DNA of 64,000 nt, from NCBI RefSeq assembly GCF_900188325.1, contig NZ_FZPD01000006.1:186001-250000 (forward strand), read 5' to 3'. This DNA comes from Ekhidna lutea. GTDB lineage: Bacteria; Bacteroidota; Bacteroidia; Cytophagales; Cyclobacteriaceae. A program made the position numbers and the translations under genes. Below, in pieces: positions 8,600-16,057 of the stretch. The number at the start of each line of letters is the position of its first letter. Positions within the stretch are counted from its first letter, which is position 1. The notes beneath the pieces were generated by a model. That model was given only the letters and a program-made list of their open reading frames with translations, made no database searches and was not told where the DNA came from.

Positions 8600-8640
8600 A
8601 AAGGCAGGTGTGGGATTACCCTATCCTGCCTTTTATTTTA
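8600..8640 (+). terminator. Intrinsic terminator after the first DUF4252 gene
   Basis: A 9-bp stem, AAAGGCAGG (8600-8608) with CCTGCCTTT (8625-8633), is followed by TATTTTA. It lies between the two DUF4252 genes and would end or reduce transcription from the sigma-factor operon before the second DUF4252 and ABC genes. Confidence 0.7.
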
Positions 8641-8647
8641 CTCCTTT

Positions 8648-9133
8648 ATGAAAAAACTTTCACTACTAATTTCAACCTTCACGCTCTCCATGTCTCTTTT
8701 TGCTCAAGAGGCTATCATTAAAGAGTTTGCAGAACCACGAAGGACCACACGCTGGATGAACCCATTATGCTTTTATCCAAGCACACTTCGTATGATTAAC
8801 CTCGCGCAAGAACCAAAATTCAACGAGCTTGTCAATGATATTGACAAAGTATTGATCTACACCCTTGATTCTGCAACTTTGGCTAGTAAATCATATGGCC
8901 AGTTTATGGCAGATTATGAAAAATTAGGCTATGAAGAGTACATCAGCCTATATGGCCAACAGAAAATCAAAGTGATAGGTAAAGGCGAAGAGTACGTAGG
9001 TATTATTGCGACGGAAGACAATGCCATGTGTTTCTATCTGCGCGGATCTATTCCTTTTGCCAAAATCCCCGAACTAATACAAAGCTTTCAAAGCGACGAT
9101 TTGTTACCTATGATAACTGAACAATTCAAATGA
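8648..9133 (+). CDS. DUF4252 protein, copy 2
   Basis: 161 residues with signal peptide MKKLSLLISTFTLSMSLFAQ. The C-terminal half matches the DUF4252 pattern of the preceding gene: GKGEEYVGIIATEDNAMCFYLRGSIPFAKIPELIQSF parallels GGKEKFAIVSIYGEIDLKQISKLA. The N-terminal half is diverged and carries an unusual stretch rich in R, W and C (EPRRTTRWMNPLCFYPS). Its stop overlaps the ABC ATPase start (ATGA), so it is translationally coupled to the exporter genes. Function unknown. Confidence 0.75.
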   Translation: MKKLSLLISTFTLSMSLFAQEAIIKEFAEPRRTTRWMNPLCFYPSTLRMINLAQEPKFNELVNDIDKVLIYTLDSATLASKSYGQFMADYEKLGYEEYISLYGQQKIKVIGKGEEYVGIIATEDNAMCFYLRGSIPFAKIPELIQSFQSDDLLPMITEQFK

Positions 9134-10023
9134 GTGTATTAAAAATCAATAAGCTCACGAAGAAATTCGGCAAGCTAACAGCCGTAGATCAGCTAGACCT
9201 CACCATTGAAGAAGGTCAGGTTTATGGCATATTGGGGCCAAATGGCAGTGGAAAAACGACTACACTAGGAATGATACTCGAGGTAGTAGCACCTTCGAGT
9301 GGTAGCTTCGAGTGGTTTGGAGGAGTTGAAAATGTAGCAGCTCGTCAGAAAATAGGCGCTATCCTGGAGACACCATGCTTCTATAGTTATTTGACTGCTG
9401 TACAGAACCTCCGCATTGTGGCCCACATAAAAAAATGCGGCACTTCCAATATTGATAACATCCTGAAGCAAGTCAACCTCTTCGAGCGCAGGAATGACAA
9501 ATTCAAAAATTTCAGTCTGGGTATGAAGCAACGTCTTTCACTTGCTGCTGCCCTCCTCTCCGACCCTCCTGTACTTATGCTGGATGAACCCACAAATGGA
9601 TTGGATCCTGAAGGAATCGCTGAAGTACGACAGCTGATTAGAGACATTGCGGCACAAGGTAAAACCATCATCATGGCAAGTCACCTGCTGGATGAAGTGC
9701 AAAAGGTATGCACTGATTTCTGCATCCTCAGAAAAGGTGTGAAACTGCATGAAGGATCCGTACATGAAATACTAGGAGAAACCAATGTAGTTGAAATTTC
9801 ATCAACTGATTTAGATCAGCTTACCACTACAGTATCAAAGTTTGAAGGGCTGGAAAAATTAGAAAAGGAAAATGGATCTTTAAAAGCATTTTTAAAGGAA
9901 GGCCAATCTTCGGATCATCTCAATCGCTTTTGCTTTGATCAGGGCATTGCACTTAAAAAGCTGATCCCGCAATCAAAATCACTCGAACAAGAATTCTTAA
10001 AAATCCTCAAGGAAAATGATTAG
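9130..10023 (+). CDS. ABC transporter ATP-binding protein
   Basis: 297 residues. Motifs in order: Walker A GPNGSGKTT (36-44), signature NFSLGMKQRL (127-136), Walker B VLMLDEPTNGLDP (148-160), and switch histidine in MASHLLDEV. The C-terminal extension of about 80 residues is typical of drug, lantibiotic or Nat-type exporters. It energises the membrane protein encoded next, which starts 8 bp before this gene ends. Substrate unknown; the position after sigma/anti-sigma and DUF4252 genes suggests an envelope-stress role. Confidence 0.92.
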   Translation: MSVLKINKLTKKFGKLTAVDQLDLTIEEGQVYGILGPNGSGKTTTLGMILEVVAPSSGSFEWFGGVENVAARQKIGAILETPCFYSYLTAVQNLRIVAHIKKCGTSNIDNILKQVNLFERRNDKFKNFSLGMKQRLSLAAALLSDPPVLMLDEPTNGLDPEGIAEVRQLIRDIAAQGKTIIMASHLLDEVQKVCTDFCILRKGVKLHEGSVHEILGETNVVEISSTDLDQLTTTVSKFEGLEKLEKENGSLKAFLKEGQSSDHLNRFCFDQGIALKKLIPQSKSLEQEFLKILKEND

Positions 10024-10855
10024 AGCTTTTACTCTCGAATGGCTTAAACTTAAGCACTACAAGGTATTCTGGATCCTTTTTGGCCTCTATCTTTTGGCTC
10101 AACTGATTATAACCAATGGAGGAATATTTTTCCTGGAGTGGCTCCAAAGCAAGGAAATTGATATAGAGGGGATAGACCCAACCATTTTACCCATTTATGA
10201 CTTTCCGGACATTTGGCATAATGCTACCTGGCTAGGATCATTTGTTAAAATTCTCATCTCTTTTATCATTATTGTTTCTGTGAATAATGAGCTGTCTTAC
10301 AACACATTAAGACAAAATATTATCGATGGTATAAGTAAAAGAGAGTTTCTGCTATCAAAACTATCGCTAATTCTGTTTCTGGCTGGCGTTTGCACATTGG
10401 TGCTGTTCACCTCAGGATTGATTGCGGGTTTTATGTACTCGCATGTAACCGATCTGAAATATGTATTCAGCAATATGGAACACCTTGTTGCCTATTTCAT
10501 GCAACTTGTTGTTTTCAGCCTATTTGCGTTCAGTGTAGCTATGGTTATAAAAAAGGCTGGTTTTGCCATTGTACTAATATTCCTATATAGCATGGTGTTT
10601 GAGCCAATCATCACAGCCATTTTAGAATTTGCTCCATTCACGAAAGACTATACCGAAGGAATCGTAAAGTTTTTTCCGATTTACTCGATTGAGAAACTGT
10701 GTGGTAAATTCTACGAAAGTCCCTTTGCAAGATATATTTTTCAGGAAATTAAAGAAGGACCACTATGGTTTGAGTGGATTATTCCTGTCATTTGGGCATT
10801 CATTTACCTTACTTTTATTACCTGGATTCTCAACAAAAGAGACTTAAAATCCTGA
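10016..10855 (+). CDS. ABC transporter permease (ABC-2 type)
   Basis: 279 residues with about six membrane helices, beginning AFTLEWLKLKHYKVFWILFGLYLLAQLI. The segment NTLRQNIIDGISKREFLLSKLSLILFL is characteristic of ABC-2 permeases of the bacitracin/Nat type. It overlaps the ATPase gene by 8 bp and forms a two-gene exporter with it. A hairpin terminator follows about 45 bp after the stop codon. Confidence 0.88.
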   Translation: MIRAFTLEWLKLKHYKVFWILFGLYLLAQLIITNGGIFFLEWLQSKEIDIEGIDPTILPIYDFPDIWHNATWLGSFVKILISFIIIVSVNNELSYNTLRQNIIDGISKREFLLSKLSLILFLAGVCTLVLFTSGLIAGFMYSHVTDLKYVFSNMEHLVAYFMQLVVFSLFAFSVAMVIKKAGFAIVLIFLYSMVFEPIITAILEFAPFTKDYTEGIVKFFPIYSIEKLCGKFYESPFARYIFQEIKEGPLWFEWIIPVIWAFIYLTFITWILNKRDLKS

Positions 10856-10900
10856 ACGACAGTATTCTGCGTTTCACCTACATTTTTACACTTCTTAACT

Positions 10901-10928
10901 AAAACCTTCATACCAAGTGAGGGTTTTT
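10901..10928 (+). terminator. Intrinsic terminator after the ABC permease gene
   Basis: Stem AAAACCTTC (10901-10909) pairs with GAGGGTTTT (10919-10927) with one G-U pair and a 9-base loop, and the 3' arm runs into a T-run. It closes the DUF4252/ABC transcription unit. Confidence 0.65.
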
Positions 10929-10966
10929 CACGTTGTTTGTGTTAGAATAAGTAAAGAAAGCAGGTT

Positions 10967-11308
10967 ATGATCAAGTTTGTATTAATACTCGTATCGGTAG
11001 TCTCATTCAACTTTGTTGTTTCCTATACTACCACAATGGAAAATACACAGCCAAATGAAGTAGCTGTTGTATTTAGCGATGAGGCCGTTGCTATAGAAAG
11101 CGGTCAACCCGTATTCACTAAAGGAACTAAAATATGGGTAACTAATCCTAACAAAGAAGATATTAAAGTATACCTCAATGAAAAAGAGGATAAAATCAGC
11201 GATGAAAAAGTTGATTTATCCCAGATCACGAATCTAAATGAGGGTACTTATACGTTAGTATTGAACACTGACTCAGAGGAAAAAGTGTTTGGTTTTACAA
11301 TACAATAG
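10967..11308 (+). CDS. Small secreted protein of unknown function
   Basis: 113 residues. The N-terminal 20 residues are a signal peptide (MIKFVLILVSVVSFNFVVSY). The rest looks like one small beta-sandwich: short strands (IWVTNPNKEDIKVYLNE, GTYTLVLNTDSEEKVFGFTIQ) of the kind seen in type IX-associated or Ig-like modules. I recognise no family. It stands alone between two terminators, so it is its own transcription unit. Confidence 0.6.
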   Translation: MIKFVLILVSVVSFNFVVSYTTTMENTQPNEVAVVFSDEAVAIESGQPVFTKGTKIWVTNPNKEDIKVYLNEKEDKISDEKVDLSQITNLNEGTYTLVLNTDSEEKVFGFTIQ

Positions 11309-11336
11309 TTTAGGTTAGTTAGGTTGTTAAAAAGGT

Positions 11337-11373
11337 AAAAAGCGCGTCACCTATTGGCTGATGCGCTTTTTTT
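11337..11373. terminator. Strong terminator, probably bidirectional
   Basis: AAAAAGCGC (11337-11345) pairs with GCGCTTTTT (11363-11371), with further pairing TCA/TGA inside, flanked by A-run and T-run. It serves the secreted protein on the plus strand and, by its A-run, can also end the leftward EEP-family gene that stops at 11397. Confidence 0.85.
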
Positions 11374-11396
11374 GTTTAAAACATATTCCGTGCGCA

Positions 11397-12437
11397 TCAC
11401 AAGCTTGCTAAAATTTCCTTCGCCTCTTCTTTATCCTCCCTGTCTGCATGTTCTTTAGAGGCCAAAGCATGTGCTGATGGATTTAGCGTGACTTCAGCCA
11501 GAATAGGAAAGTGATCGGAATTAAAATTATCGAGACGTTTTAATTTCTTTATTCTAAAATGATGGCTAAGGAAAATATGGTCTAAAGGCCAGCGTAGAAG
11601 CGGACGTTCTGCATGAAAAGTATTATAAAAGCCACGTCCCATTCGAGGGTCCAGTAATCCACTTACCCGCATGAATAGACGAGTGGTATGAGACCATGCG
11701 ACATCATTCATATCACCTGCAACGATAACCGGCAAGCTAGTTTCCCGCGCCATCCTTCCTACTATTACAAGCTCTGCATCCCTTGGAGTAGATTCATCGT
11801 TCTCTCCCGGAGCAGGGGGCCTTGGATGAAGCCCATAAAATTGCATCAACTCACCTGAGGGGTGCTTTAACTTGGTGTGAATAGAGGGAACATCCTTCTC
11901 CACTAAGAATTTGACTTCAGAATCCTGTAAAGGTAATTTCGAATAGAGCATCATGCCATACGTATTGTCCAACGGATGAAGCACTTGATACTTGTATTCC
12001 TTTGAAAGTGTTGGATGAATATGCTCCTTCCATATCTCATTTACTTCCACTAGCAGCAAAATATCCGGTTCCGCTCTCTTTTGAAGCTTTAAAAAACCGT
12101 CAAAATCATCATTGGTCATCAATACATTCGCTGAAAGAATACTGATTGGATTCGAGTCTTTACTTTTTGGCAAAGGTGGGCGTTTAAGTGAAGTATAAGG
12201 CCAAATGACGATCAATCGATAGGCAAAAAAGGTCATGGTCAAACTACAAATAATACCATCAATCCAACCTTGGGGAAAATGAAACAACAGCCACTCAATC
12301 GTGCACCATAGTCCCAGCACGGCAAACTGAAGGTAAGGGAAATCAAAAGCCCTGATCCACCATTCAGCCCTTTTAGATAAGGTTGCGAATGAACCAATAA
12401 TAAATATGATACTTAAAATGAGCAGAATAAGCTTCAT
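11397..12437 (-). CDS. Membrane-anchored endonuclease/exonuclease/phosphatase-family protein
   Basis: 346 residues. Two to three N-terminal membrane helices (first 75 residues) anchor an EEP (DNase I-like) domain. Catalytic motifs are present: SANVLMTN (N binding metal), LLVEVNE (metal-binding E), GLHP (catalytic H), GDMNDVAW (D and N), PLDHIFLS and the final SDHFPI with D-H. EEP enzymes cleave phosphodiesters in nucleic acids, lipids or inositol phosphates; the membrane-anchored form is common in bacteria and its substrate is not known. The C-terminal 25 residues are highly charged. It is divergent from the SPFH gene. Confidence 0.87.
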   Translation of the reverse strand: MKLILLILSIIFIIGSFATLSKRAEWWIRAFDFPYLQFAVLGLWCTIEWLLFHFPQGWIDGIICSLTMTFFAYRLIVIWPYTSLKRPPLPKSKDSNPISILSANVLMTNDDFDGFLKLQKRAEPDILLLVEVNEIWKEHIHPTLSKEYKYQVLHPLDNTYGMMLYSKLPLQDSEVKFLVEKDVPSIHTKLKHPSGELMQFYGLHPRPPAPGENDESTPRDAELVIVGRMARETSLPVIVAGDMNDVAWSHTTRLFMRVSGLLDPRMGRGFYNTFHAERPLLRWPLDHIFLSHHFRIKKLKRLDNFNSDHFPILAEVTLNPSAHALASKEHADREDKEEAKEILASL

Positions 12438-12755
12438 GCTGTTAAGATAACATACCTTTCACAAAAGCTAATACATTCGCTCATGCAACTACACCATCAT
12501 TGATATTTTAGTAAAAGAGATCAAAAATCAACGTGATATAATTCTGAATATTCTGATTATAATTATTTAAATAATATTATGAACTGTATTATTTAATATT
12601 TATTGCATTTTATTTCTACTAATACTTAGTACTCAAAATTATTCTACTGTTATCGTAACCCAATCAATTATAAATGCGTTAAATATTATGTGTATTTGTA
12701 AATGCAACTATACGAATGATTAAAATTATGTTTCACCATTAAAATTTGAAAACCT
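12438..12755. other. AT-rich divergent intergenic region, no gene seen
   Basis: 318 bp between the leftward EEP-family gene and the rightward SPFH gene. It is strongly AT-rich with several short palindromic AT stretches (around 12565-12600). It must hold promoters for both genes, but I find no clean TTTG-TAnnTTTG pair and no RNA or reading frame that I can support. Confidence 0.4.
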
Positions 12756-14111
12756 ATGATCTTACTTGGTATTCTTATTATTCTATTTGGTTTGTTTATG
12801 TTCTATCTCCGGCCGCAATTGAGCGACCAGGATCAATTTGAGGATGGCGTCCTTATCAGGAGAAAAGCTCCACCCTTCTTCCTGATGTTTACAAAGAAAA
12901 TATCACTTTTTATTGCGGGGACTGGATTTATGGTTGCAATGCTTCCATACTTGTTTTTCTGGGCTGAACCAGGCTATCAGTACTTCCTGGTCTACCCGAC
13001 AGGTCACAGTGATGTGGTTATGAATCAGGGTATTAAATTTCGGGGCTTTGCTAAGGTAGTACCGTGGCAAAAGTATATAGATGTGAAAGTGACTGATCCG
13101 GACGATGAAGTTAAGGACATAGAAGGCTTAATGAAGCCGATCCCTATCCGATTTATTGATCAGGTAACTGCAGAAGTAAAAATCTCCGGAAGGTTTCAGC
13201 TACCAACCGTAGAAGAGGACTTCATCACACTTGCTATCAAGTACCGTACGATGGACAACCTCGTACAAAACACGTTGATCCCAACTATCAGAGAGCAAAC
13301 GAACAACACCGGTTACATGTATGCTGCACAGGATTACATATCCGGCGAGGCACAAAGTTTCCGACAAACGCTAGACGAACAGCTAAAAGATGGAGCGTAT
13401 GCGGTCATCAAGATTGAGCACAAAGATACGGTATTTAATGAGGTCCAAAAAACAAATACCGACCGTGCCATCAAAGAGATACGCACAAGCTACACGGTGG
13501 AAAAAGTATTGGAAAATGGGCTTCCAAAGCGGATTCCTCACGAGTTGACCGAGAACAACATCATAGTATCTCAGGTAATTGTGGATGACGTGGTGTTGGA
13601 ACCAATCTTTAAGCAGCGATTGGAGGCGCAACGAGATGAGTCTGCAAAACGTCAGATTGAGCAGCAAAAGGTAGAGACTGCCAAGGCGGCACAGGCACGT
13701 ATCATTGCCGAAGGAGAGCGAGATAAAGCCGGGGAACGTGTGGCTCAGGAGAAAGAGCAGGTTAAGCAACTGATTGCTATAGAAACGAAGCTGAAACAAG
13801 AGCGCACAAACAAGGAGTTGGCTGCTATAGCCCTGGAAACAGAGCGGCTGAAAGCACAGCAAAAGAAAGTGTCTGCCGATGCGAAAGCATATGAAAATGC
13901 GAAGCTTGTAATCGCGGGACTTACACCTCAGGAAAGGGCGGAGTGGCAATACAAAACTTCTGTTGGAGTAGCAGCCGAGCTGTCTAAACTCACCTTCCCA
14001 CAAACGATGATTATCGGAGGGGAAGATTCCGGAGGAACACCACTGGAGTCATTGATAGGTGCCGCTATGGCAAAACAACTGACAACAGATAACTCGAATT
14101 TCTCTAACTAA
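12756..14111 (+). CDS. SPFH/Band 7 domain membrane protein
   Basis: 451 residues. Two hydrophobic N-terminal segments (about 1-18 and 46-70) are followed by an SPFH-like beta domain (about 75-290; YFLVYPTGHSDVVMNQGIKFRG...), then a long Ala/Glu/Lys/Gln-rich coiled coil (about 290-395), and a short C-terminus with GLTPQERAEWQYKTSVGVAAELSKL. SPFH proteins form large ring-like scaffolds at membranes. This long form with double anchor resembles Band 7 proteins that also occur in large phages, but nothing else here is phage-like. It is monocistronic, closed by a terminator. Confidence 0.85.
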   Translation: MILLGILIILFGLFMFYLRPQLSDQDQFEDGVLIRRKAPPFFLMFTKKISLFIAGTGFMVAMLPYLFFWAEPGYQYFLVYPTGHSDVVMNQGIKFRGFAKVVPWQKYIDVKVTDPDDEVKDIEGLMKPIPIRFIDQVTAEVKISGRFQLPTVEEDFITLAIKYRTMDNLVQNTLIPTIREQTNNTGYMYAAQDYISGEAQSFRQTLDEQLKDGAYAVIKIEHKDTVFNEVQKTNTDRAIKEIRTSYTVEKVLENGLPKRIPHELTENNIIVSQVIVDDVVLEPIFKQRLEAQRDESAKRQIEQQKVETAKAAQARIIAEGERDKAGERVAQEKEQVKQLIAIETKLKQERTNKELAAIALETERLKAQQKKVSADAKAYENAKLVIAGLTPQERAEWQYKTSVGVAAELSKLTFPQTMIIGGEDSGGTPLESLIGAAMAKQLTTDNSNFSN

Positions 14112-14114
14112 ACG

Positions 14115-14135
14115 AAGGGGCTTTTGCCCCTTTTT
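14115..14135 (+). terminator. Intrinsic terminator after the SPFH gene
   Basis: Stem AAGGGGC (14115-14121), loop TTTT, stem GCCCCTT (14126-14132), then T-run. Strong and compact. Confidence 0.9.
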
Positions 14136-14149
14136 AAATGAAGACGACC

Positions 14150-15631
14150 CTACTCAACCAAATCCTGATACTCATTTCCATCCCAAACCTGGCATCTAAT
14201 TGCATTTCTAAGCACTCTAGGCTTGAATAGTGGCTTTCCCATCAAAATACGCCCACATTCTTGAATGCCTTCAATAATGGATGGGTGTGGGTGAATCAGT
14301 TCTGCCAATTCTTTGATACTGTTGTCTTGTGAAATCAAAAGGGCAACTGCCTGAATAGCACTGGAGGCATGCTCTCCTACCACACGCATACCCAGAATGT
14401 TCATCTCATCATCATTTGTCACCAGGACCTTGATAAAGCCCTGCGTGTTTCGCATAGCCGTAGCACGGGAGATGGTCTCGTAGTTCAAGCTGACCATTTT
14501 GTACTGCAAGCCTGCTTGCTTTGCCTGTATTTCATTCATTCCTACCCCTGCTACTTCTGGATCAAGGAACATTATTGTGGATATATTCTTATAAATCAGT
14601 GGCTGTTCCGGCTTGCCAAAAATGCGTTCCACCGCATAGCGTCCCTCCAATTCACCAACATTTACCAGGGATATATCTGCGGTAATATCTCCAACCGCAT
14701 AAATATTTGACACAGATGTTTGGGTCAGGTCATCTTTAATTCCACGATCATCTATCTCTACCCCAAGGCTATCATCCAATAACTTATCATACTGCGGAAC
14801 GCGACCAATAGAAATCAATCCCTTTTCTACCCTGAAACTTTCTTTGTTCCCATCTGTATATTCAAGAATGTATACAACCTCTTCTTCCTCCACTCTCATC
14901 TCTATCAGTTTGGAGTTTCTATGAATTAAAACCCCTTTTGCTTCAAGATTTTTCTCTATCACCTTAACAACGTCTTCATCTTCGAATGGTAGAATCCGAT
15001 CTCCTTTATCAATTAAGTGAACCTTGGTGTGTCCAAAATTGGAAAATATGGTTGCAAACTCACATCCAATCACCCCGGCACCCACAATCACAATTGACTT
15101 GGGGAAGTGGGTAAGGTTACTAAGTCCATCGGAGGTAAAGACAATTTCTTCATCTATAGGAAGGTGCGGTAATTTTCGAGGCACACTTCCAGTCGCTAAA
15201 ATGATGTACTGAGCCTCCAGGCATTGATCCTGACCGTTTCCGGAAACTTCCACGGTATTCTTACTTGTCACCCGGCCTGTTCCGTGAATATATTCAAACA
15301 GATCACCACCCAAACCCAGGTTGATGTTCTGCATGTGATGTGTGAGCAGATTCACACGCTGATCTACCGCCTGTGCAACTTCTCCTTTTACTTTCTCATA
15401 GCTGAACTCGGTGCTCCCTACATTGAGGGCATTTCCATGCACGTTTATCATTCGAGCTTCTCGGGAGATTTCCCACCATGTTTTGCTCCAAAGTGCACCT
15501 TGATGGATTCCTGCACCTCCTAATTTATCTTTTTCAATTAGGGCTACACTTTTACCGAAATCGATGGCTCGCATAGCTGCAGCATATCCTGCAGGGCCGC
15601 CACCGATGACACAGACGTCAAATTTCTTCAT
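14150..15631 (-). CDS. Dihydrolipoamide dehydrogenase-like flavoprotein lacking redox cysteines
   Basis: 493 residues with the full class I pyridine nucleotide-disulfide oxidoreductase fold: FAD site GGGPAG (10-15), NAD(P) site GAGVIG (194-199), second FAD motif IYAVGD (310-315), and the C-terminal dimer domain with HPHPSIIE (H447, H449, E454). The usual redox motif GGTCLNVGCIPSK is replaced by GGAGIHQGALWSK (38-50): both active-site cysteines are gone. It therefore cannot act as a disulfide reductase. Soluble transhydrogenase-like or other hydride-transfer chemistry with FAD is possible. It starts 80 bp downstream of non-coding RNA copy A and runs in the same direction. Confidence 0.85.
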   Translation of the reverse strand: MKKFDVCVIGGGPAGYAAAMRAIDFGKSVALIEKDKLGGAGIHQGALWSKTWWEISREARMINVHGNALNVGSTEFSYEKVKGEVAQAVDQRVNLLTHHMQNINLGLGGDLFEYIHGTGRVTSKNTVEVSGNGQDQCLEAQYIILATGSVPRKLPHLPIDEEIVFTSDGLSNLTHFPKSIVIVGAGVIGCEFATIFSNFGHTKVHLIDKGDRILPFEDEDVVKVIEKNLEAKGVLIHRNSKLIEMRVEEEEVVYILEYTDGNKESFRVEKGLISIGRVPQYDKLLDDSLGVEIDDRGIKDDLTQTSVSNIYAVGDITADISLVNVGELEGRYAVERIFGKPEQPLIYKNISTIMFLDPEVAGVGMNEIQAKQAGLQYKMVSLNYETISRATAMRNTQGFIKVLVTNDDEMNILGMRVVGEHASSAIQAVALLISQDNSIKELAELIHPHPSIIEGIQECGRILMGKPLFKPRVLRNAIRCQVWDGNEYQDLVE

Positions 15632-15711
15632 TTGGCTAGGCGATTGTTTTCCCTAAAGATAAGGATTTGGTTGATTTAAATATATCAGAAGAAATACGGA
15701 GGGGTGAAAAA

Positions 15712-15949
15712 GCAAAAAGGGCGAAGAATCATTGACTGATTTTCGCCCTTCTAATACTGCAACTGCCGAAGCAACTGCAATATTTCAAACTACTGTTCGG
15801 ACTCCCTTCGGATGCGCCTTCAAAAGTTGCCTTTTGATTCGCTTTTCTTCAACAATCATTCAAACTTCGCTGATCCAAGCCAAACTTAAAATCAACTTCC
15901 CTTTGTCTGATTGGAAACGTGAGTTTCAGTTTCCTATCCCTTGTTTGAT
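15712..15949 (-). ncRNA. Structured non-coding RNA, copy A
   Basis: About 236 nt from a start near 15949 to a T-run at 15718-15714. A close copy lies at 17488-17722. Shared structure, in RNA order: a 5' hairpin with GGAAAC/GUUUCC arms (15934-15913); a long-range stem CAAUCA/UGAUUG (15913-15908 with 15858-15853); inside it GUUGAU/AUCAGC (15896-15891 with 15874-15869) enclosing the highly conserved core; a 7-bp hairpin with a GCAA loop (15837-15820); a 14-bp hairpin with a UUCG loop (15784-15753); and an intrinsic terminator hairpin GGGCGAA...UUCGCCC. It is not coding: the corresponding frame has no start codon and an in-frame stop. I do not recognise the family; 6S-like or regulatory RNA are possibilities. 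Confidence 0.8.
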
Positions 15950-15953
15950 GATA

Positions 15954-15984
15954 CTAATGTAGAGTATAACTTTACATCTTCAAA
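15954..15984 (-). promoter_or_regulatory. Promoter of non-coding RNA A
   Basis: On the minus strand, TTTG (15984-15981), 19 bases, TACATTAG (15961-15954). This is the Bacteroidota sigma pattern with one mismatch in TAnnTTTG. The same two elements with the same 19-base gap occur before copy B. Confidence 0.75.
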
Positions 15985-16000
15985 AATTGTAAGTGCTTAG

Positions 16001-16043
16001 TTTTCAACAAGTTTTACCATAGTTTTCCACCTAGTTATTCACA
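16001..16043 (-). promoter_or_regulatory. Four phased upstream boxes of RNA A / M48 gene
   Basis: Plus-strand boxes TTTTCAACA (16001), TTTTACCA (16012), TTTTCCACC (16023) and TTATTCACA (16035) begin 11, 11 and 12 bp apart, one helical turn each. Copy B has the same boxes at the same spacing. The last one resembles a DnaA box (TTATNCACA). They lie just upstream of the RNA A promoter and just before the divergent M48 start at 16058, so they may bend DNA or bind an activator or DnaA for both. Confidence 0.6.
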
Positions 16044-16057
16044 TATTGTACTGGTTA

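Noticed and set aside
10901-10928. Hairpin as part of a riboswitch for the small secreted protein gene
   Set aside because: It is a simple 9-bp stem with T-run right after the permease gene and has no conserved aptamer-like sequence.
13383-14003. Long open frame (206 codons) antisense to the SPFH gene
   Set aside because: It lies opposite a coiled-coil region of biased codon use and its translation (Leu/Cys/Phe-rich, no domain) is not protein-like.
16001-16043. Cluster of DnaA-box-like sequences as a replication origin
   Set aside because: Only the outermost box fits TTATNCACA in each copy, there is no AT-rich unwinding region with dnaA or gidA/dnaN neighbours, and the position relative to a promoter is conserved in both copies.
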